Below, piece after piece: positions 12,568 through 23,760 of a stretch of DNA of 64,000 nt (within the stretch, counting starts at the first letter, position 1; every line of letters starts with the position of its first letter). The notes beneath the pieces were generated by a model. The model searched no databases and was not told where the DNA came from. It worked only from the letters and a program-made list of their open reading frames with translations. The translations under genes and the position numbers were made by a program. Origin of the DNA: Camarhynchus parvulus (Eukaryota; Chordata; Aves; Passeriformes; Thraupidae); contig NC_044590.1 of assembly GCF_901933205.1 (NCBI RefSeq), forward strand, positions 9,377,501-9,441,500. The letters run 5' to 3'.

Positions 12568-12951
12568 TGTAACGGGGTTCACAGGGGTCTGAGGATGAGG
12601 GAAGAGATGAGGATCTGACTCCATGTTTCAGAAGGCTGATTTATTATTTTATGATATATATTACATTAAAACTATACTAAAAGAATAGAATAAAGGATTT
12701 TCTCAGAAGGCTAGCTAAGAATAGAATAAGAAGGAATGATAACAAGGGTTTGTGGCTCAGACTCTCTGTCTGAGCCAGCTGGACTGTGATTTGCCACTGA
12801 TTAGAAACATCCAACATGGGCCAATCACAGATCCCCTGTTGCATTCCACAGCAGCAGATAATCATTGTTTACATTTTGTTCCTGAGGCCTCTCAGCTTCT
12901 CAGGAGGAAAAATCCTAAGGAAAGGATTTTTCATAAAAGATGTCTGTGACA
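12568..12951 (-). mobile_element. Solo LTR, family 1 copy C, with perfect 6-bp target-site duplication
   Basis: On the minus strand it begins TGTCACAGACATC at 12951 and ends CCCCGTTACA at 12568, a 384-bp LTR with TGT/ACA ends. It is flanked by identical hexamers AAGGGG at 12562-12567 and 12952-12957. A 6-bp duplication is typical of ERVK (class II) integration. Shared family words include GATCTGACTCCATG, ACTATACTAAA, the CTCAGCTTCTCAGGAG box and AAAAATCCT. Nothing retroviral lies on either side, so internal DNA was lost by LTR-LTR recombination. Confidence 0.93.
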
Positions 12952-13445
12952 AAGGGGCTCACTCCAAGGATGTGAAGCTCAGCTGGGACAAGCTGAACCC
13001 ATCAACAAGGAACAAAACCCCCTGCGTTGCCTTGACCAGGCTGCTCAGCAGAGCTGCCACCTCACACACAGCCAGGGACACTCAAGCACAGTGACATTTA
13101 ACCAGAGACCAGCTGAGTACACAGCTCAAACACTGTGGGCAAGGGGTGATGCCTGGAAACAGGAATGCTGCGCCAGTGCCCTGGCAAAGGGGCAGTGCTG
13201 GGAGCAGGAGGGAATCTCCAGAGTGCCTTGCTGACCCACCAAGGGGCCAAATCTCTTGGGAGGCCCTGGAAAGGCACTGGGAGGAGGAAGGCTCTTCTGT
13301 GACAGCACTGATCCTGGCTTTGCCTCCCACCTGCCTACTCAGTTACTGTTTATCATTCTTTTGATCCCAATTTCTCAAGTGTAAACCAGGTCACGGTTCC
13401 TGCCCAGCCCTGAGAAGCTCACCAGGACATGATTAAAACCAGTAC
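12952..13445. other. No gene or element recognised
   Basis: Unique GC-rich sequence between two LTRs. The first six bases are the right target-site copy of the preceding LTR. ORFs overlap on both strands and are not credible. Confidence 0.5.
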
Positions 13446-13918
13446 TGATGCCTCAGGTTTTAGCTTTTATATTTTTCAGGTTCTGTACTGCTCTAGTGTG
13501 TAGTTCTGAGCTTCACATGAGGGGATGGTGAGCTCTGTGCACAGAGCAGGGAGACAAAACAATTCCTGCTCTAGCTGGGGACCAAGGACAAATGATCCAA
13601 ATCTCAGCCCAAGAGCACAAACACCGTGGGCTGGAGAGAGAAAAACAAGCAGGATGGGACTGCAGGGGCTAAAGCTGGAATGGGACAATGAACTGCAAGA
13701 TGCAAATGGAGCAGAACTGATCACAGGGAGAGACCCCAAGACCAGTCATGGATTTTGTGACCATTTTGGTTCATCTTTGGTGCAGCCCTGGCTGGGCTCT
13801 GGTGCTGCCCAAGGTGGATCCATTGAGACCTTCTAATAAATCCCTGCTTTAATAAATCACTGCTGTATTCTTTAACTCTGTCCAGCCTCTGTTCTAGGGC
13901 AGCCTTCACCAGGCATCA
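13446..13918 (+). mobile_element. Solo LTR, family 2, with 8-bp terminal inverted repeats
   Basis: The element begins TGATGCCT at 13446 and ends AGGCATCA at 13918; these are exact reverse complements, which fixes both ends of a 473-bp unit. Orientation is plus: two AATAAA signals (near 13836 and 13851) lie close to the 3' end, followed by CTCTGTCCAGCCTCTG. The flanks read GTAC (13442-13445) and ATAC (13919-13922), a possible 4-bp target-site duplication with one mismatch, which would fit a class I or gamma-type element. I associate the wording (GGCTGGGCTCTGGTGCTGCC, AAGGTGGATCCATTGAG) with a common passerine LTR. No internal region is present. A 103-codon ORF at 13525-13836 lies wholly inside and is an artefact. 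Confidence 0.85.
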
Positions 13919-15934
13919 ATACCTTCTGGGAGATGCTCCCTCATAAATCCCAGGTTTTGTGGCTCAGCCCCACAGTCCTGGAGGCTGAGAGAGAACAGCA
14001 GGCAGCAGATTCCATCCTCCTCCCCTGGACAGCAGCAGACAGGCAGCCACAAGCAGTTTCCCATCCCCAGGCCCCAGGTGAGCTCAGCCCACGCAGGTGA
14101 GTGTACCCAGCCCTGGGGCTGCCTCAGGGGACTGTTCCCATGCCCAGGACCTGCCACTCCTGCTCATTTGCTGAGGTGGCCCAAGAGAAGCATCTCTGCT
14201 TCCTAGAGAGGACATCAGAGTGAAGGCAAGGTGGCTGCCTGTGACTTGTTCACAGAAAAAGCTCTATGTTCAATTAAATAACAAGGACAGACCAGAAGAG
14301 CCAGTTCCTTAATAAGATTTGGTAATATAATTATTTGCTACAATTAGGAACCAACTGAAAAGGTTCCTTGCTAACACTTTGGAGAAGCCCAGCATTTTAA
14401 AGCTGACTTGTCTGATGCCAGGGACCAATGTTATCTTTGCTTCTGTGCAGCAGCAAGCACATTTTTCAGCACTGTACTATAGTCATTACTTAAAAATCAC
14501 ACAGACACACGCTATGGAGGTACTGAAAATACAGATCAGCCTTCCTAGACAGGCAACCCCAGACCCAGGACTTAAGCCTCCCTTGTAAAACAAAATTCTC
14601 TTCTTGCAGTGATGCTGAAGTTCAGGCAGTGCTGGCACATGCTCTGCCCTCTCCCCATGCCCAGCGGCAGCAGGGCAGTTTGCAATGCTGAAATAGCTCA
14701 TCTTTCTGACCCCCTCCATGGCCAAACACACCAATCCCAGGTTCAAAGGGTCCTACAGCTTTTAAAGGCTTTCATCTGAGCTGATATGAACTGAGCTGGG
14801 ACAGGCAGAACCCTCCAGCTGCAAGAATCAAGAGCAAAGCAGGTATTTGTGGGCAGGTAGGAGCCACAGGCTCCTGTGCTGGGGAACAGGGGCTCTTCGT
14901 GTCTCAGTTCTGCACAAGCTCTCACAGATAACTCTCCTTCCTCCTGCTCTGCAGCCTGGAGAGGCCTCATGCTGGGGAGCTCCTGCTCGGCCTGCACAAG
15001 TCAGAGGGCACCAGCTAGCAAGGAGGTACCTGGGCAGAGGGACAGGAGGGACCAGGGAAGGGAACTGTCCTGAGAGGCCTCTGGGAGCACCCCTAAAAGA
15101 ATGAAGGTAAGAGATGGATGAACAGCGTATGCACAGGAGGGAAGTTACACACATTGCACAGAGGGGAGAGGGGGGAAAAAAAGAAGATTGAATCTTCCTG
15201 GAGACCAGTGAGATTCTATAAACATAATCAAAATGTAATAGAAACTTTTTGGCAATGCTGTTAGAAGGAGAAAGCATCAATCTTCATGGAACTCCACTCA
15301 ACAGGCTTTCTGCAGCTAATCAATCACGGTCAGGACATGGGCCGTCCCATCTGTCTGTGCAGGGGACCAGGAGGAGATTGCTAAGTGCCTGGGCTGGGGC
15401 TACCAGCTCACTACCAGGCAATTCATCATGCAGGGAGGCAAGGGGGGAGAAGGCAGAGGAGGAAAATAATGTATAACACTAATAAAGTTTCTCCCCCCTC
15501 CTTCATTCCCAACCAATTTTTAGTGAAGGAGCCCGATCCGGAGGGGGGAAGGGGGATGTGCACTGGGGAGGACTCCGGGCACAGGATGCACTCCAGCAAA
15601 CACAGACAAAGCCATCATGTGCACAGCTGCCCCTGGGCACAGCCCACGCTGCCACCCTGGCTCCTGGCAGCTGCACAGGAGCTGCTCTGCACCCAGCAGG
15701 GCTGGGCAGGACACCACGGGGACACCAGGGCTGGGCACATGCACAGGAGAGCCCAGGGCAGCCTGAGCAGCTGCTGCATGCAGCCAGAGTGTATTTTACC
15801 CTAAATGTGCCACAACACTTGTGGGGGGACCTGAAAAGGGAATAAAGAGGAGTTGAAGGACTTGCAGCCTGTCCCACCTGCAGCAGAGGGCTTTCCATGT
15901 CACAGCAACGTGTACATGCACAGGGTGGGACTGA
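13919..15934. other. No gene or element recognised
   Basis: GC-rich sequence with many overlapping ORFs of 60-166 codons on both strands and no domain. A homopurine stretch lies near 15157-15186. Nothing else is supported. Confidence 0.5.
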
Positions 15935-16015
15935 CACTGCCCACAGGAGCCCTGCACTCCACTGAGACCCTCTGGCACTGCCCACAGGAGCCCTGCACTC
16001 CACTCAGATCCCTGC
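15935..16015. repeat. 41-bp direct duplication (two units)
   Basis: CACTGCCCACAGGAGCCCTG starts at 15935 and again at 15976. The units continue with CACTCCACTGAGA and CACTCCACTCAGA, so they differ by single bases. This is a simple tandem duplication. Confidence 0.9.
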
Positions 16016-17439
16016 TGGCTTTGAGCTGTTGTCCCAGTCCCTCCCTTCCCCAGCTCCTCGCCCCCTGTCCAGAGCTCCTGCCTTACACCAAGGTATGCAC
16101 AGGTATTACCTGCCATGCACAGGTAGCACCTCCCCTGCAATGACAAAATTCAATGCCACTCCCTTCCTGTCCACCCTCCTCCTTTTAAACCTTGAGGGTT
16201 TCTCCCTTCCTCCAGGTTTTTGAAGACAAAAAGCACGTGGCAGCATCCTTTGCCAGAGCCAGTGCTTAATGTACCACTAAGAGATCCAAACACAACCCAG
16301 GTTTGAAATGTTCTGTGCTGCTCTTCTCATCAGACCTCACAGGACTTGACAAAACTCCCCTCACATTTGCAAACAAGTAGAAAATGACCACAGATTTTCC
16401 TTCCAGGACTCCAGCCCAGCTCTCTGCCATTTCCAGTCCTTACTGTAACACCTGAATTGCCCTGGTTGCATCTAAACACTGTACTGACTTCTGTATAAAG
16501 GACCTTTTCTTCCTCATTTTTATTGCACAAATATTCTTTCCACTAGTGTTCTGGCCCACTTTTGTAGAAATTCTTGCATATTCAGCATCAGGTGGATGGG
16601 GAACCAGCAAAATGTGCTCCCATCGACTTCTTGGAGTAAAAGGTCATTTGAAATAGAAAACCAATAGAAATTTGTGCCCTAAACATTTTTTTTCTTGCTC
16701 TAAATTTAATCTAGTGAATTGCCTGGGCTCTACAGGTGAAATTCAAAGAGTGACAATAAGTAGATGAGAGATTTATTTTTTTCAGAATATTTATTCTTCC
16801 AGAGCTATGATGATCCCACACCTTCCAGTAAATATCAACATCCTTCCCTTCCTTCATGGATAAAAATAGACCCCACATAAACATGGAGCAACACAGGATT
16901 TTAGCCTCTACTGTAAATATAGTAACAAATTAAGTAGAACTACCTATTAAATAATGTTGACACCCTGAAAGTGAAGCTGCTTCACGGTTAACTCTTACAG
17001 GCTGCTCTGTGCCCAGTGGCAGAAAGACTCAGTTTAACCATTATAATGGATTTCCTTCTGGTGCCAGTCCCATCAGGTGACACTATTTATCCTCTTCTGT
17101 CAAAGCTCACTTCTCCCCTTTCCAACCCCCTGAAATAAAAATGCCAGGCAAAAATTTTCCTGGTCTTTACTGCCATGAGAAAACCGTGCAAAACTCTGCT
17201 CAGGCTACAGACAGAATAACAGAGAAATTATAAACAGCTCAAAAACTTGAAGTTGCTTAAAACTTACCAATCTATCAGTTATTAGGAACTTAAAGCACTA
17301 ACACATGGTTTGTAGCCACCTCACCTACTCCTAGATGTGCTTTTAAGCACAGATAACCACCTATTCCATAAGTCCTAAGGTGTTTGTAGGTGGCAGCATT
17401 AGGGACAGGTTTCCTGCACAAAAACTCTTTTTTTGTTGA
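16016..17439. other. No gene recognised; AT-rich from about 16500
   Basis: GC-rich to about 16250, then AT-rich unique sequence containing AATATTTATT and TTAAATAATG words. No repeat family is recognised. Part of it may belong to the conserved-looking stretch that follows. Confidence 0.4.
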
Positions 17440-17670
17440 TCTGGCCTTATTCTCAAAGCATAACCCCCCTCCCTAATTACCATGAATGTAAATGACCTCT
17501 GGGGTAAGGTTTATAGTAATGATAATCGAGCTGTGGGTTTTTAATAACAACCTCCTGGATTTTCCACTTGATTTCCTGATTTGCTTTATATTTCCAGGAG
17601 CACTTATAAAGGTCTGAGACTTCACCAGGCTGTTTATATCAATCTGATCATGACCTTCACTGGTTCTTCG
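17440..17670. promoter_or_regulatory. Candidate conserved non-coding element
   Basis: Balanced, repeat-free sequence dense in homeodomain-like words: CTAATTACC at about 17474, GTAATGATAATCG at about 17516 and TTTTAATAAC at about 17540. There is no open frame. Classification rests on composition alone. Confidence 0.3.
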
Positions 17671-18189
17671 GCCCAGAGTGTTTTAAATTGTTAGATGCAT
17701 CCAAGCTTTTGGGTTTTCAAGGGCTCTGAGTGATTTTGCCTGTGTGACATGACTTCCTCAGACCTGCTGTGGGATGGGCATAGCAGAATTCCATGGTCAA
17801 ACACAGGCATTCTACTTTTCATCTCAACATGGGCAGCTGAAGTGCAGATCTCATCCTGGTGGAAGGAGGGAATGCATCCAAACAGTGACATGAAGTGACA
17901 GGGAAGGAGTTAAGTATTGAGATTCAGGCAACTTATTGCCTCCAAGGAAGCTGGGAGAAGAAAATACATTCTGTAAACTGCTGGAAGAACTCAAGTAATC
18001 AAAGGAGGGGAGAGAGAGTGGATCTCCAGGCAGTGCTGGACTTGGGTGCAGAAGGAAACTTTCAAGACAAGAGAGGAAGATGCACTGTTCAGCCCAGTCC
18101 AAGCCATAACCGTGCAGAGACATGAAAGTGAAGACTTGTCTTGTTTTTTCAAAAACATAAACAGCAAACAAAATCCCATCTTGTTTAAA

Positions 18190-18720
18190 GATTATTCAGT
18201 TTAAGTGGGAGGTTGTGTTTTTACATTATTGCTAATAAAGCACACCAATAATTAATAAATGTTAACTAGTCCCCAGGGCTTTCCTTTTTTCACATGTTTA
18301 TTTTTGTGTTATAAATGACATCAATTTTCCACAACTCACTAAACTGGTGGATGAGGAAAAGAATCCAAAAGAAGAGCCATAATCCTCAAGGGGAAGAGCA
18401 AGCTGTTGTTCCAATCAAGATGTATCCTGACAAGTCAAGTTGTTGAAACCCATTAATTAGCACTTTTGGAAACAGTTGCAAAGTTAATTATTCTTCTCTG
18501 AGATGAAAGAAAGCTAATTTCTGGCATTTGCTTTGACAGTGACACGCGCTAACATTTTTAGAGCTGACATCCCTCAAGATAAATGATGCTCTGAAGTGTG
18601 CATGCAAACATTTTGACTGGGAGCTACTGTGGAGAGCTGACGGCCCTGGCACCTCTTACTGCAAATATTTTGCATCTGTTGGGATTGTGATCAAAGTTTG
18701 GAGGCTGAGAGGAGGGTGGG
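18190..18720. promoter_or_regulatory. Candidate conserved non-coding element
   Basis: About 530 bp without repeats or a credible ORF, carrying CCATTAATTAGC near 18451, GTTAATTATTC near 18484, CCAATAATTAATAAATG near 18245, GCATGCAAAC near 18601 and GATCAAAG near 18690 (a TCF/LEF-type core). This mix is typical of developmental enhancers. Conservation itself cannot be seen in a single sequence. Confidence 0.38.
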
Positions 18721-20679
18721 GAAACTTTTTCAGCTTCAGGGAGGGTGTGGGTGACTGGCTTTGAATGGGAGGCAATAACATTGTGCAGGCAACACAATCT
18801 ATTCTATTTAGATAACTCCAACAGGGAATGTAAACCTTTCTAACTAATTGCTGGCAAAAAGAAATCCATTTTTATACCACTGGAATTGCCCTGCTGTAGG
18901 ATCATGTCTCCATGGGTTGGTAGCAGCAGGTGAAACAGAAGGTCCCTAAAATGAAATTCTCTCTTGGTATGATCAGGTGTCAATATCAGCTAATGTGTAT
19001 TTGAAAAAGCAAGATTTGGGATGTGCAAACCCAGTAAAACTCTTCTGCCAAACCCCAATGTCCTCACCTGGAAGAACATTGGTGTGGTTTGGGATTTCGT
19101 CCCAAAAGCCCTTTTGCAATTTTGGAAGCTGCCTTGATCACGTCCTACATGTACAAGGGCAGTGAGGGGAAGGGTTTATCTGTAAATATAAGTAAGTTAT
19201 TTAAACCTCCTCTTAAGAATGCATTTCAATCCAGGATTGCACCATTCCAATGAAATTCAAGTATATACCCAAAACCTTGCCTTCCTCTTGCAATTTTTAG
19301 GGTGTTACAGATGCTCCTTTTTCACTTCAGATCTTTGGACCTCTGGCATGACTCCATGATGGATCTAGGTTGAATTCTAGGACCCTGGTTCATCATTTTC
19401 TGTCCTCATCTCTGGAAGTCTGAAGGGTCAGTGTCAGATGAGTGAGGACAACATCTAAAATGTAGGGATTGCTTTAAACAGGAGCAGCACTGCCAAGAAA
19501 ACACATTAACCAGAGCTGCTCTTTGGAGAATCCCAGGCTGACAAGCAGGACAGATGAATATCTGATCTGAGAACCCCAAAATCTTGCTGGTGGGTTCCAG
19601 AAGACCCTGCTCCTCTGGTCCATGCCTGGTTTGGGGTCAGCCTGGGCTGGGCAGGCAGGGGAGGATGCTCTCTGCTCCATCCTCTCCAGTGTGCTCAGCT
19701 CACAGCACTTCAGAGCAATCTTCTTCTAACACATAACCCTTAATAAATTATCAGCCCACTGCATCATCTGGGGGCCAAACCACCACTTTAGCAACCTGTT
19801 GCTCCTTTGATAAGATTCTTCAGAAATAATAAGTGCAGGCAGGTACATGAAGAGAGGAAATTGGTGGTAGAAAAAGTATTTGATTTGCTTTTCAGTCAGC
19901 ATGTGGGGGGAAGAAATGGAGCTGGGAAGGTGATGTAGAGGACTCCTTAGTTGGTATGCAATTCACACACAGCAGGGCAATCAGGAATGTGGAAACACCG
20001 GGTGCAGAGGGCTCGATCACACGTGGGAGGCAAACACTACCTGTTCCTTCAGGGAGCCAAAAACACGACGTGTGCCAGCCAGCCCTCGCAGACAGGCTGG
20101 GATTGCCAGGGCTGTGCACTAAGGGCAAGACTGGAGAAAAAGGAAAAGAAATAAATGAAATGAAGGGATTGCCTGGGAGCAGCTCTCTGTGTTGTGAGGA
20201 GCAGGGAGGTGGCAGTCCTGAGCTGAGGCTTGTCCTCTGGCACAGCCACGCGCTGCTCTTTGCAAATTCCTCCGGCGTACAGAGCACTTATTGCTGCACA
20301 AATTGCAGGGATTATTTTCTCTTAACTGCTGATGGATTTAGAGACTGTAACTGGGGGTAGTGCTCAGTAATTTAGTGCCTCAGGGGAAGGTACCTGTATG
20401 GGAGACGAACTTTTTTCTGTGGGCACACAGAGTTATGGGAGGAGTACAGGTAAAAAGGGGAGATCACTCACCAGTTCCCCACTTTTCTGTGCTGTGGAAG
20501 GTTTAAGAGCTTTGGAACATTTTTCAGTCAATGTAAGCAAGGAGAGATTTTTTCATTTATCATTTTTAGTCTCCTTTTGCGACATTTGTGATAATACCAG
20601 GGTTCACTTAACAGCTGTAGAAGAAAAGATTTCACTCTATATAGCACAGAAAAATCAGAGATTAAAACAATTTGCTAAT
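18721..20679. other. No gene or element recognised
   Basis: Unique sequence of mixed composition. The overlapping ORFs at 19892-20360 (131 codons minus, 134 codons plus) read through the same DNA on opposite strands and have no domain. Confidence 0.5.
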
Positions 20680-20900
20680 TAGCTGCTGCTGTGCTGAGTT
20701 ATGCCCAAAATTATAACTTTTAAGCCCCCTGTCTGATAATTTCCCCCATTTATTTAAGTATGATTTCAATCAGGATATCTATCAGCCTTGCATTAGGGCA
20801 TTAGCCATTGATTTATTTAGCAATGCATATATTTATTTACATTTTAGCTTCCAAGTGAGTCATTCCTCTGACTTTGCTGTCAAAGGTTAAACAGTTTGAT
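20680..20900. promoter_or_regulatory. Candidate conserved non-coding element
   Basis: Starts GCTAATTAGCTGC and continues with several palindromic or homeodomain words (GCATTAGGGCATTAGCC, TTTATTTAGCAATGC), ending near GTCAAAGGTTAAAC, which resembles a nuclear-receptor or HNF4 site. No repeats and no ORF. Compositional inference only. Confidence 0.32.
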
Positions 20901-21552
20901 CCATCCTGGGGCAGACACAAAATGTGGAATAAACAAGTACAGGGAAAGTGCAGGCCATGAAAGGCAGGATTAACTCTGTGTTTACACCCCTAGCAGGCAA
21001 CACTCATTCTGTGTTGCAAAACCAGTCTGTACAGTAACACGATTTTTGTACCCCCAGATAAGCAAATTATGTATTGTAATTCTCGTGGCAGAGTGAGAAA
21101 GGAAAATACGTGTGAAATTCGAGTGGAAAGCCAAAGGTAGAAGGAAATAGTGGTTGGAAACCCTTGGGAATGTGAAGTTTGGTCCAGAATATGGAAACAA
21201 AATAAACACTTTTCAGATATATTGTGACTATTTATTTTCTCTGGCCTCTGAAGTCCACGTCCCAGTGTGTGGAGAGCATTTTTGGGATTTCTTCACAGGT
21301 TTTGGGCTGTGAGGAGCTGTGTTGGGCCAGCAGCAGCGAGTGCTGACAGGCAGCACGTGTTCAGCTGCCTCCATCCCCACCTCGACGCAGCAGCACCTGG
21401 AAACACCAGCATGGAGATGGCTCCTGCTCACACAAACACATCCCAGCCTGCTGCTCAGCTCCTTGCTGTCCTCTCCCCAGGTGATGTGGGCATCTATGAA
21501 ATCAGAGGGTTTTGGGAATGCTGCAAAAGGCAGGCCTCAGAGACAGCAGAAC

Positions 21553-22069
21553 TGTGATTAGAGCTGAGCAGCAGCCATGAGATAGATCAGCAGAAAAATT
21601 ATGTAAAAAGTAGAAAAGTAAAGACAAATAGAACAATGGTCTGTGTATTAATGCTTGTCTAGAATAACTCCCCAAGCTGCAGAAAAGTTTATCTAGCAAG
21701 ATATTAGGAAGTTTGAAGCTTAATAAAGGAGTCTGTGCATTGGGCTTTAAGGCTCACAAGTAAGGTATTGTATTCAAAAGAAGCAAGCATTGTTTTAACC
21801 AAAGGTATGTGTGCTTATAGTGGTTGGATAGAACTACTGTCAATGTGCTTTTGCTTTGTGGGATTGGTCAAAAAACTTATAAAGTAAGTTGTAACATGAA
21901 GTTCTTGGTCTGCTACCTGAAATGTAAGCTAATAGCATCTTCCCATTGCCATAAACATGTAATGAGACTGATGCTAGATAATAAAACAGCTCAAGACAGG
22001 TTCCACAGCAGTCCTGTCCCATTTGTGATTTGTACCTAGCTCCCAGCTGGTTATAGGTGAGATACAACA
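21553..22069 (+). mobile_element. Solo LTR-like element, family 3
   Basis: The block contains TGTATTAATGCTTGTC, then AACTCCCCAAGCTGC, TTTAACCAAAGG, a TATA-like CTTATAAAGTAAG near 21880, the AATAAAACAGCTCAAGAC polyadenylation box near 21980 and CACAGCAGTCC. That order (U3, TATA, poly-A signal, short tail) gives plus orientation. I associate the wording with a bird LTR family. The ends are approximate: the start could be at 21553 (TGTGATTAGAG) or 21642, and the end near GATACAACA at 22069. No target-site duplication was found. A family-1 LTR sits only nine bases downstream. Confidence 0.65.
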
Positions 22070-22078
22070 GGGACTTTG

Positions 22079-22520
22079 TGTGGCATTCACATTCTCTGAA
22101 CAGAGAGAGACATAATTCTCTCTCTCCCCCAGGATTTTTCCTGGGGAAGGCAGTGAGAAGCTCAGAGCAGAAGAGAAAATAATTCTTACCTCTATTCACT
22201 GCTCCTGTTGTTTGGCACATGTGGAATGTGTTATGGAGAATGTTTACCCAGAGTGATTTGGTTATTGGACACTGGTGAAGGTTGTTTTGTTTCCTTTGCC
22301 AATTGGGTCAAAGCTGTGTCCTGGCTGTCTCAGACAGTCACAGGTTTTCTTTAGTATCTCTTTAGTGTAATATCTTTTTAGTACAGTATCTTTTTAGTAT
22401 GTAATTTAGTACAGTATTAGTGTAATATAGAATAGCTTAATAAAGCATTTGTTCAGCCTCCTGAATCATGGAGTCAGAGCACATTATTCCCTGGCTGGGG
22501 GATCACCTGTTTCTAGTACA
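22079..22520 (+). mobile_element. Solo LTR, family 1 copy D, with perfect 6-bp target-site duplication
   Basis: It begins TGTGGCATTCACATTCTCTG and ends CTAGTACA, 442 bp. The identical hexamers ACTTTG flank it at 22073-22078 and 22521-22526, so both ends are exact and ERVK-type 6-bp duplication is supported. The body holds CAGGATTTTTCCTGGGG, the TTAGTATCTTTTTAGTA tract and an AATAAA signal near 22439 followed by CATGGAGTCAGAG. It is the only plus-strand member of this family in the window and matches copy A over its first 20 bases. No internal genes remain. Confidence 0.94.
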
Positions 22521-22526
22521 ACTTTG

Positions 22527-22844
22527 TTTAGAAGACGCCAGAGCCTATTTAAGATTCTCTATTAGAGCAGGGCAGCTGGAGGGGGACAAACACCTGAGTT
22601 TAGTGTGGACAGGTGGCTCCACGGATCCCTGCTCACTCAGGGACCTCCCTCTGTCTTCAAATGACAGCACAGTGAGAGGGCAGCAGACATCCAAGGACCA
22701 CGTGGACATTGTAGGACCATGTTCCCATCGTTTTCCCCTCCATTTGGTGCTGTTCTGGATGTGTCTGTGTGTTCATGGTGGGGGATATCAGAGGGGGAAG
22801 GGGGAAGGTGTCAAAGTGCTGAGGGTCAGCTCTGCTGAACAGCT
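22527..22844. other. Short interval of uncertain origin
   Basis: Unique or diverged sequence. The part after about 22780 could be a worn upstream extension of the CR1 tail that follows. The ORF at 22468-22896 crosses an LTR end and a CR1 tail and is not a gene. Confidence 0.4.
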
Positions 22845-22909
22845 CAAAGCCAGCCCAGATGAACTCGATGATCTTAGAGTTCTTTTCCAATCTTAATGAT
22901 TCTGTGATA
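22845..22909 (+). mobile_element. CR1 LINE 3' tail (short remnant)
   Basis: The sequence GAACTCGATGATCTTAGAG, then TTCTTTTCCAATCTTAATG and ATTCTGTGAT, is the classic 3' end of the chicken-repeat-1 LINE in sense orientation, where the terminal octamer is ATTCTATG/ATTCTGTG. Only about 65 bp is clear. CR1 copies are almost always 5'-truncated. Confidence 0.85.
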
Positions 22910-23635
22910 GCCCTACTGACCCCAAATCTTAGCTTGGTGACAACCTGGCTCTTACAGATTTTGGCCATGAACTAGAGGTTTGGGGAAGTGGTTGTGTGCT
23001 CTCCAGAAGAGAAATGGAAATCGAACTGGCGCTGTGCAGGCAGGAGTGGAGAATGAGGCTCCTGAGCTCCTGCCTGGCACTGCTGTATCATGATGATAAT
23101 GGCTCCCCTTGGGAATACATCAAGGTCTATTTATCAATGTTTGCTGAGCACTTTCAGATCCTTGAACAAGGTGTTCTGAGGCTTGTGATAAATGGCCTTC
23201 CTCTCACTGGGATGTGGTCTCAAACACATTCCTGTTCTGAAGTTCTAGAAATAAACCTCAATATTCTGTTAATTTGGAATAGAGTTTTTACTTTATATAT
23301 GCATGTATCCCTCAATATACTTGCAGTAATTAACTATTAGCTAACATGTATATCTTTTCTTCTCTCTAATTTATTTCTAATTAACATAGATAAAGGATTG
23401 TGTTCCTTATTAGTGCAGATGGTTACTTATTTCTACTTGTATAATTACAGTCATGTCCTGGCTTTGATCTGGATCCTGCTCTGTTGGATAAAAAGGTAAA
23501 GAGGTAAAGCACAGAGAAACACAGGTCTCTCTCACTGATCTCCTATGCACAGAACTCAGCGCTTTGGAGTGACAGTTCTTGTGTTAAAATCACCTTATTG
23601 GGGCGTGTGTGACTGAACAGAACCTGTCCTTATTG
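22910..23635. other. No gene or element recognised
   Basis: Unique sequence, AT-rich after 23230. It holds a 114-codon ORF at 22996-23340 without a domain. Nothing else is supported. Confidence 0.45.
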
Positions 23636-23760
23636 CAGAATCACAGAATGGTTTGGGTTGGGAGGAACCTTAAAGCTGATCTGGTTCTAATTCCTTGCCA
23701 TGCACAAGGACACCTTCCACCAGCCCAGACATGGTGACTGCAGCCCATCCTCTCTGCTTG
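23636..23760 (-). mobile_element. CR1 LINE 3' tail, antisense
   Basis: CAGAATCACAGAATGGTTTG, then GGTTGGGAGGAACCTTAAAG and GACACCTTCCACCAGCCCAG, is the reverse complement of a CR1 3' end, so the element lies on the minus strand with its tail at 23636. Similarity fades after about 23730; weaker traces may run to 23850. Confidence 0.85.

Noticed and set aside
165..12951. LTR copies A, B and C as ends of one long provirus
   Set aside because: The DNA between them includes a mitochondrial insert and a minisatellite, with no retroviral genes. Copy C has its own target-site duplication.
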